Notes: generated from the letters alone by a model not told the origin. Shown: positions 1-9,193, numbered from the stretch's first letter. The stretch is 52,618 nucleotides of DNA from Bacteroidales bacterium (GCA_017448185.1 JAFSLX010000067.1:1-52618), one strand, 5' to 3'. Made by a program: numbers and translations.

Positions 1-23
1 ACCGCAAAGCACACCTCGGCGGC

Positions 24-55
24 CCTTTTTCCGGCCCCCCGCGGGCGGAAAAAGG
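24..55. repeat. GC-rich hairpin, 10-bp perfect stem
   Basis: CCTTTTTCCG (24-33) is the exact inverse of CGGAAAAAGG (46-55). The intervening 12 nt are G/C only and could extend the stem with one bulge. No T tract follows on either strand, so it is not a canonical intrinsic terminator. Apart from this and the palindromic array at 177-271, I see nothing coding in the first 301 nt. Confidence 0.5.
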
Positions 56-176
56 ACGCGGAAACAGACAAAACCAAAATATCGCATTACAAATCAGTGG
101 TTTGCGCAAATTACCGGCATCGCGCAGTCAGGAATGCATTCAGCCGCAACACGCTGGTACACAGCCATATCACCCT

Positions 177-271
177 CCGGTATCCAGCCGTTGTCCGGCC
201 GTTGTCCAGCCGTTGTCCAGTCAAGCACTGAACAACGACTGAACAACAACTGAACAACGACTGAACAACGG
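177..271. repeat. Palindromic array of 11-bp units, copy A
   Basis: Four left units (CCGGTATCCAG, CCGTTGTCCGG, then CCGTTGTCCAG twice) meet four right units of CTGAACAACGA type across a 7-nt loop, TCAAGCA (221-227). The arms are inverses of each other and the period is exactly 11. Left arms carry C where a perfect inverse would need T, which gives G-U pairs if the minus strand is transcribed. It begins 30 nt beyond the stop of the GH20 gene. The same element recurs at 9358-9452 and 52555-52618. Confidence 0.9.
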
Positions 272-301
272 CAGTGGAGAATTAAGATTGATTAGGGATA
301 G

Positions 302-2866
302 TTACTTGATAATAATTTCGTCGGTGAAGAGGTAACTCGGCTGGCCAGGGGCGGGGTGCCACGAGGGGAGCGGGCCGGGATTGGGGACGACGACACGTAG
401 GAAGGTGTAAGGTGCGAGGCGAGAAGCCAAAGGCACGGTATACTGTTTCAGGCGCATGCCAGTTTCGCGAGGGTCCATATCGAAGTGCTGGTCAGCGACG
501 AGGGTCCACTCCTTACCGTCGGCGGAGGTGTAGACCTTTATCTGCGTGGGAGCGAGTACCCAATCGAAGGTGTTCTGCATGAAGCGCATGGAGATTGCGT
601 TAATGCGTGATTGCGTTAATGCATTAGGGGATAACTCAATCACAGCATCGATGCTGTCGCCCCAGTAGCCTTGCCAGTGGCCGTCGGCGTAGGTGGTGTT
701 GGAGCCGAGCTGTCCGTCGACGAGGGCTTTCTCGCCGCCACCACTATAAATAGATTTATAGGTGGCAAACGGAGTATTGAGGGTTATCTTGGCACCCATG
801 CCGGGATGCGAAAGGAGGTACTGCTCGGAGACAACGCCTTCGCCATACTTGTTATAGCAGATGGCCTTGATGGTGGCCGAGCGCTCCAACGGGAAGGGGC
901 CTTCGTATTTGGTCGAGGAGGCGGTGGGCTCGGAACCGTCGAGGGTGTAGTATATTGGCTTTTTGCCGGAAATGGTGCGGAGTTGCACCATCGGGGTAGA
1001 CTGGTCACTCGGAGGAAGAACCTCCATGAAGACATGACGGTCGAGCTCCAGCACCTCGCGGGCGAGGTCGTCGTAGCGGTTGCAGACGATATACCGCTCG
1101 TATTCGCCGTTCTCCTGATCCCACAGCCGCATGTACTCGCGCTTGAGGTCGGTGAGGAACAGCCAGTACTGCCCTTTCATCATCTTCAGCCGATAGGCCA
1201 TCGTACTATCCTTGCCCTCCAGCTGGTGGTAGACCATTTTGCGCAGTATCGACTTGAAAACCGTCAGTCTTATGCGCATCAGGGCATAGTGGGCATGAGG
1301 GTTGGCGGCGGAGTCAATCTCCTTGTCCAGCGCCATCACCCTCTTGATAACCCTGTCGCAGCGGTCACTCATGGCGTCGCTGGTGTTGTCTGGGTTGAAA
1401 TTCAGCAGCGGCTCCATCAGCGCCGCCGATGTGTACCAGTCGGCAATGTCGAGGTCGTTTTCGAGGGCGCCGACCTTGTATAGCTGCTGTGTCTTGGGGG
1501 CAATGGGTTGAATGGGGCTGATGGGCAAAGCGGAATTATCGGCAATGCCGTAGAAGAGCCGCTCGAAATTCTCATTGAACTGGGCCTCTCTGCGTTTGAA
1601 CTCTTCGGGGTCGTCGGTACGGATGGGGTTCCACGCCATTTCGGCGCTCCAGAAGAGACCGTGCCAGCAGTTGTCAAAGAGAGCCTCGCCGTTGTCGTCC
1701 CAGCAGGTGTTCATCAAGCCCTCGGCACCGTTGTGCCAGCCGTCGCGCGCCAGGTTGGCGATGTTCTTCATGTAGCGGTAGGGGTTGGGGTTCATGTTGC
1801 TGCTATGGCTCAGCGAAGGGGCTACCCAGAAGGGGGTTCCGTTATCTTTGAATGGTTTTATCAAGTGATCATAGCTGTCGAGGGGTTCGTAGGCCCACAT
1901 GATATAGGTCATGTCCTTCGGCAGCTGGCGCATCATGGCCGGATTCTTGGCCACAATGTCGCCCCACATGACGATGCGTGGAGCGTCGGGGGCAACGGTA
2001 TCATCTACCTCGTCTGTACCTTCCCATTGGTCCCAATGATAGGTGTTAATCATCTCATAGCAGCGGTTGATGAAGTCGACATAGACCTGGTCGACACCAA
2101 GGCTGTCCACCAGTTTCTTGGCGCGGCCGGTGCCGAGTTGCTCGGTCTCGTCACAGTTGATGATGAAGAACGGCGAGGTGGGAATGCGATGGTAGGCGGC
2201 GGCAATGCGCTTCTCAAGAAAACTGTAAGTTTCCTCAACACTGGGGTTGAAGTTGGCCTTGCTATCCATCAGGTGCTGATAGAAGGGGATGCGTAGCGTC
2301 TTCTCGGCATGGGCGAAGAGCTGCAGGTTGATGACCTCGTCGGGGTGCGGCTTGCAGTCGGCGAGGTAGGCGGGCGCCAGGTCGGGGAACTCGGGCTGGT
2401 AGAGGGTGTGCTCGGTATAGTAGTTGCAAAAATTGTACTTCAGTGCGTGGAGCGTCTCCCACTGCTTCTTTCGGAAGGCGGCGTGCGGTACCGGTCCACG
2501 GCTCTGGTCGTCCATCCAGCCACGATAGCGGTAGGCCGGCCAGTCGGTGATGGTGCAGCAGGGCAGTTCATCCCCATAGATAGTTTTAAGCTGTTGCAGC
2601 GTCAGCCATGCGTATTGCAAGCCGTGCTCCGAAGTGTATTTCAAGGTGATGCCTTTCGGCTCGATGACCAGCTGGTAGGCCTGCTCCATATTGGCATCCA
2701 CCGGCAGAGTGTCGACCTTCACCTCCCTAAACTTCCTAGGGTGACACGGGACCGAATGGCGCATTTCCACCCGCTGCGGCGTGGGTATCACGCCGAGGTT
2801 AATATTCTCCTGCGCCATCGCCGACACACCCAGTGCCAGCAACAATACAACTACAACTCGTTTCAT
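302..2866 (-). CDS. Family 20 glycoside hydrolase (beta-N-acetylhexosaminidase-like), secreted
   Basis: About 854 residues. The start was placed at [19 protein letters not shown], which gives a clean signal peptide and a 4-nt ATGA overlap with pdxJ; the open frame extends 32 codons upstream but that part looks non-coding. After the signal comes a GH20 zincin-like N-terminal domain, then the barrel entry motif [12 protein letters not shown]. The probable catalytic Asp-Glu pair lies in NCDETEQ near residue 239, replacing the usual HxGGDE. A chitobiase-type C-terminal domain ([10 protein letters not shown]) follows, and the last ~150 residues look like a discoidin-type beta sandwich. It should release terminal GlcNAc/GalNAc in the periplasm or at the surface. 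Family call is firm; exact substrate is unknown. Confidence 0.85.
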   Translation of the reverse strand: MKRVVVVLLLALGVSAMAQENINLGVIPTPQRVEMRHSVPCHPRKFREVKVDTLPVDANMEQAYQLVIEPKGITLKYTSEHGLQYAWLTLQQLKTIYGDELPCCTITDWPAYRYRGWMDDQSRGPVPHAAFRKKQWETLHALKYNFCNYYTEHTLYQPEFPDLAPAYLADCKPHPDEVINLQLFAHAEKTLRIPFYQHLMDSKANFNPSVEETYSFLEKRIAAAYHRIPTSPFFIINCDETEQLGTGRAKKLVDSLGVDQVYVDFINRCYEMINTYHWDQWEGTDEVDDTVAPDAPRIVMWGDIVAKNPAMMRQLPKDMTYIMWAYEPLDSYDHLIKPFKDNGTPFWVAPSLSHSSNMNPNPYRYMKNIANLARDGWHNGAEGLMNTCWDDNGEALFDNCWHGLFWSAEMAWNPIRTDDPEEFKRREAQFNENFERLFYGIADNSALPISPIQPIAPKTQQLYKVGALENDLDIADWYTSAALMEPLLNFNPDNTSDAMSDRCDRVIKRVMALDKEIDSAANPHAHYALMRIRLTVFKSILRKMVYHQLEGKDSTMAYRLKMMKGQYWLFLTDLKREYMRLWDQENGEYERYIVCNRYDDLAREVLELDRHVFMEVLPPSDQSTPMVQLRTISGKKPIYYTLDGSEPTASSTKYEGPFPLERSATIKAICYNKYGEGVVSEQYLLSHPGMGAKITLNTPFATYKSIYSGGGEKALVDGQLGSNTTYADGHWQGYWGDSIDAVIELSPNALTQSRINAISMRFMQNTFDWVLAPTQIKVYTSADGKEWTLVADQHFDMDPRETGMRLKQYTVPLASRLAPYTFLRVVVPNPGPLPSWHPAPGQPSYLFTDEIIIK

Positions 2867-3597
2867 TTCAGGCAAGCCAGATAGCGGTGGATGGTCTCTT
2901 CGATGCCGAGGTAGAGTGCGTCGCTGATAAGGGCGTGGCCGATACTGACTTCGTCGCACCAAGGGATCTGCTGGTGGAAGAAGGTAAGGTTCTCGAGTGA
3001 GAGGTCGTGGCCGGCATTGAGACCGAGGCCACAGTCGCGTGCCACCTTGGCAGCCTCGACGAAAGGCTTTATCGCATCCTCTCGGCCAGCGGAATAACGG
3101 CTGGCATAGCTCTCAGTGTAGAGTTCCACACGGTCGGTGCCAGTCTTGGCGGCCATCTCAATCATTTGTGGATTGGCGTCGATGAAGATGCTGACACGGA
3201 TGCCGCAGGCCTTGAACTCCTTTACGACATCACACAAATACTGCTGATTATTTACAGTGTCCCAACCAGCATTGGAAGTCAGTACACCTTCGGCATCGGG
3301 AACCATCGTCACCTGAGTGGGTTTAATTTCTTTCACCAGATCGATGAAACCGTAAGGCTTGCTCTTCGAGATGCCCTTGGGGTTGCCTTCAATATTGAAC
3401 TCGGTGGTGATGATAGGCTTGATGTCGTACACGTCGGCATAGCGGATGTGCCGCTCGTCGGGACGCGGATGAACGGTGATGCCTTGGGCACCAAAACGCT
3501 CACAGTCGATGGCGAATTGCTTGACATTAGGGGTATTGCCACCACGCGCATTGCGGACTGTGGCCACCTTGTTGATATTAACACTGAGTTTTGTCAT
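2863..3597 (-). CDS. pdxJ: Pyridoxine 5'-phosphate synthase
   Basis: 244 residues, normal family length. PdxJ condenses 1-deoxyxylulose 5-phosphate with 3-amino-2-oxopropyl phosphate in the DXP-dependent vitamin B6 pathway; cytoplasmic TIM barrel. N-terminal [14 protein letters not shown] and [12 protein letters not shown] are the characteristic substrate-binding segments, and [11 protein letters not shown] and [13 protein letters not shown] near the C terminus fit the phosphate-binding end. The start lies 2 nt after the metK stop and the stop overlaps the GH20 start by 4 nt, so it is the middle gene of a coupled metK-pdxJ-GH20 operon. Confidence 0.96.
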   Translation of the reverse strand: MTKLSVNINKVATVRNARGGNTPNVKQFAIDCERFGAQGITVHPRPDERHIRYADVYDIKPIITTEFNIEGNPKGISKSKPYGFIDLVKEIKPTQVTMVPDAEGVLTSNAGWDTVNNQQYLCDVVKEFKACGIRVSIFIDANPQMIEMAAKTGTDRVELYTESYASRYSAGREDAIKPFVEAAKVARDCGLGLNAGHDLSLENLTFFHQQIPWCDEVSIGHALISDALYLGIEETIHRYLACLK

Positions 3598-3599
3598 AA

Positions 3600-4847
3600 T
3601 TATTTAAGATTGAATTCTTTCTTGATGGCATCGACCATGTCGAGTTTTTCCCAACCGAAGAACTGCACCTTCTTCTTGCGCTTGCGATCAGCTGCATCGT
3701 ATACGGTGACATAGTCTTCGAAGGGGTCACGACCCATGTGGCCATAAGCAGCAGTGGGACGGAAGATGGGATTCTTTAGGCCAAAACGCTCGACAATGGC
3801 GTAGGGGCGCAAATCGAAAAGTTGTTTCACGTGGGCTGCAATCTCGCCGTCGGTCATCTTCACCTTGGCAGAGCCGTAAGTATTTACGTACAAACCAACA
3901 GGTTCCGCAACTCCGATGGCATAAGCCACCTGAACGAGCACCTCATCGCAGAGGCCGGCAGCCACCAAGTTCTTGGCGATATGGCGAGTGGCATAGGCCG
4001 CCGAACGGTCGACCTTTGAGGCATCTTTACCACTGAAGGCACCACCACCATGGGCACCACGGCCACCATAGGTGTCAACAATAATCTTGCGGCCCGTAAG
4101 ACCAGTGTCACCATGGGGACCACCAATGACGAACTTGCCTGTCGGATTGACGTGCAATTTGTAGTCTTTCTTGGCAAAAAGCTTCTGGGTTTCCTTGGGC
4201 AACCTCTTCACAACGCGAGGCAACAATATACGTTCCACGTCGGCACGAATCTGCTCTTGCGTCGCATCGGGGTCGTGCTGTGTGCTGACAACGATGGCCT
4301 CAATACGCTCAGGCTTGCCTGCATCACTGTACTGCACCGTAACCTGACTCTTGGCATCGGGGCGCAAATACCTCATCTGCTTGCCCTCGCGGCGAATCTT
4401 GCCAAGTTCTATCAAAATAATGTGTGCCAACGTGATAGGCAGCGGCATCAACTCGGCGGTTTCACGACAGGCATAGCCGAACATCATCCCCTGATCGCCG
4501 GCTCCTTGGTCTTTTTTGGCCTTGCGGCTAACCCCCTGATTGATGTCCTGGCTCTGCTCATGGATGGCACTGAGCACACCACAGCTTTCGGACTCGAACT
4601 TGTACTCGCCCTTGGTATATCCAATCTGACGGATGACATCGCGTACGGTGCCCTGAATATCGACCCAGCCATTGGTGGTCACTTCGCCACTCACGACGGC
4701 CAAACCTGTAGTTACCAACGTCTCGCAAGCCACATGGCTTTCAGGGTCATGTCTTAAGAATTCATCCAGTAGCGCATCGCTAATCTGGTCGGCCACTTTG
4801 TCGGGATGGCCTTCGCTCACTGATTCACTTGTGAAGAAATAACTCAT
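3600..4847 (-). CDS. metK: S-adenosylmethionine synthetase
   Basis: 415 residues. MetK makes SAM from methionine and ATP in the cytoplasm. Motifs in order: [15 protein letters not shown] at the N terminus, [12 protein letters not shown] (methionine/ATP site), [15 protein letters not shown] (phosphate loop) and [13 protein letters not shown]. It is somewhat longer than the ~385-residue E. coli enzyme, with a C-terminal extension typical of Bacteroidetes-type proteins. First gene of the operon with pdxJ. It has its own -7 box at 4981-4988 and a striking inverted repeat three bases upstream of the start codon. Confidence 0.97.
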   Translation of the reverse strand: MSYFFTSESVSEGHPDKVADQISDALLDEFLRHDPESHVACETLVTTGLAVVSGEVTTNGWVDIQGTVRDVIRQIGYTKGEYKFESESCGVLSAIHEQSQDINQGVSRKAKKDQGAGDQGMMFGYACRETAELMPLPITLAHIILIELGKIRREGKQMRYLRPDAKSQVTVQYSDAGKPERIEAIVVSTQHDPDATQEQIRADVERILLPRVVKRLPKETQKLFAKKDYKLHVNPTGKFVIGGPHGDTGLTGRKIIVDTYGGRGAHGGGAFSGKDASKVDRSAAYATRHIAKNLVAAGLCDEVLVQVAYAIGVAEPVGLYVNTYGSAKVKMTDGEIAAHVKQLFDLRPYAIVERFGLKNPIFRPTAAYGHMGRDPFEDYVTVYDAADRKRKKKVQFFGWEKLDMVDAIKKEFNLK

Positions 4848-4850
4848 TTT

Positions 4851-4892
4851 TGTTACATTTTAGTTTGTTAAACATTACTTTTAAATGTAACA
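4851..4892 (-). promoter_or_regulatory. Perfect 10-bp inverted repeat abutting the metK start codon
   Basis: TGTTACATTT (4851-4860) and AAATGTAACA (4883-4892) are exact inverses separated by 22 nt; the inner part includes GTTTGTTAAAC, which can fold back further. In the metK transcript the 3' arm ends 3 nt before the AUG, so folding would occlude the ribosome-binding region. It could be a translational switch or a DNA operator. I could not match it to a named SAM riboswitch class. Confidence 0.5.
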
Positions 4893-4980
4893 GATTTGAG
4901 AATGAAGTCGCAGTTGAACAACGCTTTAGCATTTTTTCAAGTGGTTGCAATCATTACAAATCTATCCACATTTGCAGGTG

Positions 4981-4988
4981 CAAAGATA
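4981..4988 (-). promoter_or_regulatory. Bacteroidetes -7 box for metK
   Basis: CAAAGATA on the plus strand reads TATCTTTG on the minus strand, a perfect TAnnTTTG followed by CA. No clear -33 TTTG is visible at the usual spacing. Transcription from here would give a metK leader of about 125 nt containing the inverted repeat at 4851-4892. Confidence 0.65.
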
Positions 4989-5028
4989 CAAAAAAATAGG
5001 AAACAGGAAATATTTATCTTTTATTTTA

Positions 5029-5646
5029 TCAAAAACGATATCCCACACCAACAGTCAATCCCGATTGCCAGTGAGTGTAGTTGCCGTGCAATGAACGATT
5101 AAGCGAACCTGGGGCATACTCCACATTCACCTGCCAATGAGCCTTAGCCACACCAAATCCAACTGTAGGCATCATCGTAAACTTCTTGATGGCATGCGTA
5201 CAGGTTTCATCACAATAGTTTATGTGCAATGGAGTGGCATCCTCTTCATAAAAAGCACTGCCGGTATACTGAGCCAGCACGCCTACGAAGGGCGACAAAT
5301 CCCAGCCCAACAGAAAACCGGGGAATGTATAGCTCAATCTCAAAGGAACACAATAGTTTGTTTCCTTATAAACAGCATATCCTTTCTTCATAAAATCAGA
5401 CAAATCCATCGTTGTTGTAGAGGATATTCTTGCGCCAAGGGAAACTCCAAGGTTGTACGGCAAGCGAAAGTTGTAATCCGCCTCTGCATACAGCGCCCAT
5501 GTGCCAATATTATTGGGAGCATAGTTGTAGATTGGTTCGGAGGTATGCGATGTCTGGTGCAAATAGCCCACGTTCAGACTGAATTGAGCCGAAGCAACAA
5601 ACGGCAATAAAACAACTGCACAAATGGCAATAACATTCTTTTTCAT
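5029..5646 (-). CDS. Outer-membrane beta-barrel protein (porin-like)
   Basis: 205 residues. Signal peptide MKKNVIAICAVVLLPFVASA followed by QFSLNVGY. The remainder alternates hydrophobic and polar residues in short strands with aromatic girdles, and the protein ends in GVGYRF, the terminal-phenylalanine signature of barrels inserted by BamA. Size suggests an 8-10 stranded barrel. It starts 2 nt after the radical SAM stop, so it is the last gene of the lipoprotein/radical-SAM operon; its partner function there is inferred from position only. Confidence 0.75.
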   Translation of the reverse strand: MKKNVIAICAVVLLPFVASAQFSLNVGYLHQTSHTSEPIYNYAPNNIGTWALYAEADYNFRLPYNLGVSLGARISSTTTMDLSDFMKKGYAVYKETNYCVPLRLSYTFPGFLLGWDLSPFVGVLAQYTGSAFYEEDATPLHINYCDETCTHAIKKFTMMPTVGFGVAKAHWQVNVEYAPGSLNRSLHGNYTHWQSGLTVGVGYRF

Positions 5647-5647
5647 T

Positions 5648-6724
5648 TTATTTATGGATTATTCTGTTATAATGGCAGGTCAATAATTTTCCCTGGTCGT
5701 CGTATAGGTGCAGACCAGAGCCCTCGCAATAGCGCCAGACCTTGCAATCCTTGCACTGGTCTTTCTTGGTCCAAGAACGGTCGCGCATCACTTGGAAGCG
5801 GTTCTGCCATACATCCCAAAAGTCGTCCTTGTATATATTCCCCTGGTCCATGTGGCTGCGCACCGATGTGCAGCCGCTGATGCCGCCGTCGCAACGTATC
5901 GAGGCCACCTCGACACCGCTGCGGCAATAGAAGAAATGGTCGCGCACCTTCTGCTCGTACTCGCCGAGGAAGCCCTCGCATGCGTAGCTCACATGGAGTC
6001 GCGAGTCATCCTCACGGCATTCCTTGATAAAATCCAATATACCACGAAATTGTTCGTCTGTCAGCTGTAACTCCGGATCATTGGCGGCACGGCCCATAGG
6101 AAAAATACTGAACAACCGCCATGCCGGTACTCCGAGCGAGACAAGATACTCTTTGAACTTACTCAGATAGGGATAGTTCTGTGGATTGACGCAGGTAACA
6201 ATGTCCCAGAGAAGGTCTTTCTGCTTGACGAGCAGTTGGATGGCCTTGGTGGCATGCTCGAACGATTGTGGATGCCGGCGTATCCAGTTGTGCTGCTGCT
6301 CGAAGCCGTCGAGGCTGATGGTAATGGAATGCATACCGCTGGCCAACAGGCTTTCCAACCGCTTCTCATCGAGAAGAAAGCCATTGGTAACCACGCCCCA
6401 AGGATATTCGCGACGGTACAGTTCGAGACCCACCTGCTCAAGGTCGTCACGCAGCAACGCCTCGCCGCCGGTGAAGATGATGAATACCTTGTGAGGGTCG
6501 ACATGAGGGGTGATGGAGTCGATAACCTTCAGGAAGTCAGCCGCCGGCATGTCGGGGACCGATGGAGCCACCTTGCAGTCGCTTCCGCAGTGGCGGCACG
6601 ACATATTACAACGCAACGTACACTCCCAAAAGAGTGTACGCAGCGGATGCAACTGTTCGTTGGTCTTTCTCAATGAGCGTTGCAGCTCCAGGCCGACACG
6701 CTGTTTAAGAGAGAGACCCATCAC
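5648..6724 (-). CDS. Radical SAM/SPASM-type enzyme of a lipoprotein-associated family (TIGR04133-like)
   Basis: 358 residues (or one fewer from the second ATG). C39-x3-C43-x2-C46 in CNMSCRHC is the 4Fe-4S/SAM motif; FTGGEALLRDDL and VVTNGFLLDEKR are the GGE-type SAM-binding segments. The C-terminal third has seven cysteines (RSGVEVASIRCDGGISGC, CKDCKVWRYCEGSG) of SPASM type, expected to hold auxiliary clusters for peptide or protein modification. It overlaps the 46-residue lipoprotein gene by 4 nt. From memory this matches the radical SAM family found beside a dedicated lipoprotein in Bacteroidetes; its substrate is not known to me. Confidence 0.85.
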   Translation of the reverse strand: MMGLSLKQRVGLELQRSLRKTNEQLHPLRTLFWECTLRCNMSCRHCGSDCKVAPSVPDMPAADFLKVIDSITPHVDPHKVFIIFTGGEALLRDDLEQVGLELYRREYPWGVVTNGFLLDEKRLESLLASGMHSITISLDGFEQQHNWIRRHPQSFEHATKAIQLLVKQKDLLWDIVTCVNPQNYPYLSKFKEYLVSLGVPAWRLFSIFPMGRAANDPELQLTDEQFRGILDFIKECREDDSRLHVSYACEGFLGEYEQKVRDHFFYCRSGVEVASIRCDGGISGCTSVRSHMDQGNIYKDDFWDVWQNRFQVMRDRSWTKKDQCKDCKVWRYCEGSGLHLYDDQGKLLTCHYNRIIHK

Positions 6725-6861
6725 TGATTCAATATAGAATCGTTATACTCAGATGGTGGGCATCCATACATGTCAGGCTTGGTACATGATGCGGCGACAC
6801 CTATCAATGTCATCACAACCACCAGCAGCCAGTGTTTTGCTTTTAAAAAACAGAGTTTCAT
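6721..6861 (-). CDS. 46-residue mini-lipoprotein, candidate radical SAM substrate
   Basis: The protein begins MKLCFLKAKHWLLVVV, reaches a lipobox at AASC26, and has only 20 residues after the acylated Cys, including DMYGCPPSEY. Its leader and the MYG-x-P motif closely match the upstream 181-residue lipoprotein (MKVKYLKLKNWLLV and LMYGVPTMNF), but it stops where the other begins its folded domain. It starts 1 nt beyond the upstream gene's stop and overlaps the radical SAM start by 4 nt (ATGA), which argues for real translation. It could be a precursor peptide, or a truncated paralogue kept by coupling. Confidence 0.65.
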   Translation of the reverse strand: MKLCFLKAKHWLLVVVMTLIGVAASCTKPDMYGCPPSEYNDSILNQ

Positions 6862-6862
6862 A

Positions 6863-7408
6863 TTATTTGTCTTCCAACTTGATTTCGATATCTTTGCTGA
6901 AGGTGCCTTGGTTCCAGCCACCGGCATTGGTGCGATCCACATTGATAGGCAATACCGGCATTTCGACCATGCGGTCCTTGTGCAGGCCGTTTTCCTTGCC
7001 GTCGACATCGCGCACCATCAGGCGTACCTGTTCCTGCGGAGTACCACTGTTCTCAATCAAGAAACGGCCGTTCTTGTCGGTGATGGCAGCGCTCCGTTCG
7101 AGCCACGCCTTCACCCGTTCGGGATCGCCCTGCAACTCGCCGTCTTTCACCTCCATTCCGCGTTCAAGCATATTGACGCGGATGTCCTTCACCGGCTTGC
7201 CCTGGGCATCCTTTACCTGCCCACGAATCATGAAGTTCATCGTCGGCACACCATACATAAGCTTCATCTCGCCGCGGTCTTTCACCTCCGGGGCCACAGG
7301 CTCTTCCGTCTTTTCCAACTGCTTGTGGCAGTGGCACGAAGACAATCCCAATGCACTCATCAACGAGACAAGCAACCAGTTTTTAAGTTTCAGATATTTT
7401 ACTTTCAT
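6863..7408 (-). CDS. Radical SAM-associated lipoprotein (TIGR04134-like)
   Basis: 181 residues. MKVKYLKLKNWLLV starts a lipoprotein signal with lipobox LSSC25. The tail MYGVP motif lies at 51-55, then a carboxypeptidase-regulatory-like beta domain (IRGQVKDAQGKPVKDIRV) and a C-terminal half with GRFLIENSGTPQEQVRL. This is the architecture I know for the lipoprotein encoded next to this radical SAM family. It heads the four-gene minus-strand operon. Its promoter must lie in the ~60 nt shared with the divergent aro gene; no perfect TAnnTTTG is visible for this strand. Confidence 0.8.
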   Translation of the reverse strand: MKVKYLKLKNWLLVSLMSALGLSSCHCHKQLEKTEEPVAPEVKDRGEMKLMYGVPTMNFMIRGQVKDAQGKPVKDIRVNMLERGMEVKDGELQGDPERVKAWLERSAAITDKNGRFLIENSGTPQEQVRLMVRDVDGKENGLHKDRMVEMPVLPINVDRTNAGGWNQGTFSKDIEIKLEDK

Positions 7409-7442
7409 GTTGATAATAACGCGAATATGTAAAAAATATTTT

Positions 7443-7450
7443 GTACTTTT
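7443..7450 (+). promoter_or_regulatory. -7 box for the DAHP synthase/chorismate mutase gene
   Basis: TACTTTTG fits TAnnTTTG. Initiation about 6-7 nt downstream would fall near 7456-7458, which rules out the most upstream in-frame start (TTG at 7441) and favours ATG 7471 or ATG 7462. No good -33 TTTG is seen at the expected spacing. Confidence 0.55.
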
Positions 7451-7470
7451 GCAAAATGATTATGACAACA

Positions 7471-8541
7471 ATGGAGAAACCCTACATCATTGCCGGACCG
7501 TGCAGCGTCGAGAGCCAGCAACAGCTGCAGGAAGTCTGTCGCGAACTGTGCAGCACGCCGCACGTGCGGATGATACGCGCCGGCGTGTGGAAACCGCGCA
7601 CCCGTCCGGGCGGCTTCGAGGGGCTTGGCGAACCAGCCCTGCACTGGATGAAAGAGATTGCCGACAGCGGAATGCGCATGTCCGACGGCTCACCGGTGCG
7701 GTTCTGCTGCGAGGTGGCCCGCCCCGAGCATGTAGAGCTGTGCCTGCACTACGGTATCGACACCGTGTGGCTCGGTGCACGCACCACCGCCAACCCCTTC
7801 ATGGTAGGCGAGATCGGCGATGCACTGCGAGGCAGTGGCCTGAAGGTGATGGTCAAAAACCCGGTGTGTCCCGACGTGAGGCTGTGGATAGGTGCCATTG
7901 AGCGATTGCAGCAGGTCGGCATCGAACAGATTGCCGCTGTGCACCGCGGCTTCAGCATGTACAACAACCACGGCTACCGCAACGACCCCCTGTGGGAGGT
8001 GGCCATGCAGCTCAGGCGACTGCTGCCCGACACCCCCGTCCTGTGTGACCCCAGCCACATCGGCGGCCGTCGCGATGTCATCGCTCCCCTCTCCGTAGCC
8101 GCCATGCAACTCGACTACGACGGCCTGATGGTCGAAGTACACCCCTCGCCCGACGAGGCCTGGACCGACGGCGGACAGCAGTTGACCCCTGCCGAGTTCA
8201 AACAATTGATTTCAAAGATTATACCAGATCCACAAAACTCAACACCCCACCAGTCGAACACCCTTCTCGAACCTATGCGCCGACAAATCGACGACATCGA
8301 CCACGAAGTCATCCGCCTGCTTTGGCAGCGCATGGAACTGTCGCGTCATATTGCCGAGGTGAAACGCGATTTCCGCATGCCCGTCTATCAGCCACAGCGC
8401 TGGGAGGCCGTGCTTGCCGACCGCCTGAACAAAGCTGCCGACCTGGGAATGGACACCGAGTTTGTGAAGGACATCCTTGAACGCATCCACGGCGAAAGCA
8501 TGCGTGTGCAGATGGAACAACTGCCCAACGACAAAGAATAA
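7471..8541 (+). CDS. Bifunctional DAHP synthase / chorismate mutase (type II)
   Basis: About 356 residues. The N-terminal ~255 residues are a class I-beta DAHP synthase (KPYIIAGPCSVES, RAGVWKPRTRPGGFEG, CDPSHIGGRRD), which condenses PEP and erythrose 4-phosphate, the first step of aromatic biosynthesis. The C-terminal ~90 residues are an AroQ chorismate mutase (MRRQIDDIDHEVIRLLWQRM), which makes prephenate. The fusion is common in Bacteroidetes and couples first step to branch point, probably allosterically. Starts at 7456, 7462 and 7471 are possible; 7471 fits the promoter position and the homologous N terminus. Stands alone, divergent from the lipoprotein operon. Confidence 0.93.
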   Translation: MEKPYIIAGPCSVESQQQLQEVCRELCSTPHVRMIRAGVWKPRTRPGGFEGLGEPALHWMKEIADSGMRMSDGSPVRFCCEVARPEHVELCLHYGIDTVWLGARTTANPFMVGEIGDALRGSGLKVMVKNPVCPDVRLWIGAIERLQQVGIEQIAAVHRGFSMYNNHGYRNDPLWEVAMQLRRLLPDTPVLCDPSHIGGRRDVIAPLSVAAMQLDYDGLMVEVHPSPDEAWTDGGQQLTPAEFKQLISKIIPDPQNSTPHQSNTLLEPMRRQIDDIDHEVIRLLWQRMELSRHIAEVKRDFRMPVYQPQRWEAVLADRLNKAADLGMDTEFVKDILERIHGESMRVQMEQLPNDKE

Positions 8542-8548
8542 AAAAAAA

Positions 8549-8570
8549 CCTTCCCCAAGACAGGGGAAGG
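8549..8570 (-). terminator. Intrinsic terminator, mainly for rplU-rpmA
   Basis: Perfect 8-bp stem CCTTCCCC/GGGGAAGG with loop AAGACA. On the minus strand it is followed directly by a run of about nine T, a canonical rho-independent terminator for the rplU-rpmA operon. On the plus strand the stem lacks a T run, so any effect on the converging aro gene is weaker. Confidence 0.85.
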
Positions 8571-8597
8571 AATCGCAAAACTATGAAAAAAAATGTA

Positions 8598-8858
8598 TTA
8601 CTCTGCTGCGGGGACAACGGAGACAAAACTACGATCCTCACGGCCTTTGTGGAACTTGACCACACCGTCGACAAGAGCGAACAGCGTATGATCCTTACCC
8701 ATTCCAACATTCTGACCGGGATTGTGAACGGTGCCGCGCTGACGGACAATAATGTTACCGGCGACGCACTGCTGGCCACCGAAGATTTTCACGCCTAAGC
8801 GTTTGCTTTCGGATTCGCGACCGTTACTGGAACTACCAACACCTTTTTTGTGAGCCAT
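8598..8858 (-). CDS. rpmA: 50S ribosomal protein L27
   Basis: 86 residues starting [22 protein letters not shown], with [23 protein letters not shown] in the centre: a textbook L27 with no long N-terminal cleavable extension of the Firmicutes type. Its N-terminal tail contacts the peptidyl-transferase centre. Downstream of rplU with 26 nt between, as in most bacteria, and followed by a hairpin terminator. Confidence 0.98.
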   Translation of the reverse strand: MAHKKGVGSSSNGRESESKRLGVKIFGGQQCVAGNIIVRQRGTVHNPGQNVGMGKDHTLFALVDGVVKFHKGREDRSFVSVVPAAE

Positions 8859-8884
8859 AATATACTGTTTTTAAAAGGTTAGAC

Positions 8885-9193
8885 TTAATTGATGCTATCG
8901 ATTTTGATTTGGGTCAGATAGTCGCGGTGGCCGTTCATTTTCTGATAGCCTTTACGACGGATTTTCTTAAACACCAAAACCTTATCGCCCTTGAGATGAC
9001 GGAGGACGGTGGCCTTTACATTAGCACCAGCAATGTAAGGTTTGCCAACCTCGACGTTGCCATCATTGTCTTTAAGCATCACGGTGTCAAAAGAAACCTC
9101 GCTACCCTCGTCGTTGTGGAGGCGGTTGACGAAGATCTTCTGATCTTGGGCGACCTTGAATTGCTTGCCTGCGATTTCTACGATTGCGTACAT
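8885..9193 (-). CDS. rplU: 50S ribosomal protein L21
   Basis: 102 residues, MYAIVEIAGKQFKVAQDQKI at the N terminus and FKKIRRKGYQKMNGHRDY (the conserved basic C-terminal loop). Early-assembling 23S rRNA-binding protein. First gene of rplU-rpmA with a well-formed Bacteroidetes promoter about 70 nt upstream. Confidence 0.98.
   Translation of the reverse strand: MYAIVEIAGKQFKVAQDQKIFVNRLHNDEGSEVSFDTVMLKDNDGNVEVGKPYIAGANVKATVLRHLKGDKVLVFKKIRRKGYQKMNGHRDYLTQIKIDSIN

Noticed and set aside
24..55. Terminator at the window start
   Set aside because: Strong stem but no T run on either strand and no gene visible on its left.
177..271. Intrinsic terminator for the GH20 gene
   Set aside because: The hairpin is strong but no T run follows on the minus strand, and another copy lies in DNA that neither flanking promoter transcribes.
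671..2884. Long plus-strand open frames opposite the GH20 gene
   Set aside because: They lack family motifs and lie opposite a gene with signal peptide, catalytic motif and domain order; typical antisense frames in GC-rich coding DNA.
4848..4980. Named SAM riboswitch in the metK leader
   Set aside because: I looked for the usual conserved cores and could not match any; only the inverted repeat is supported.
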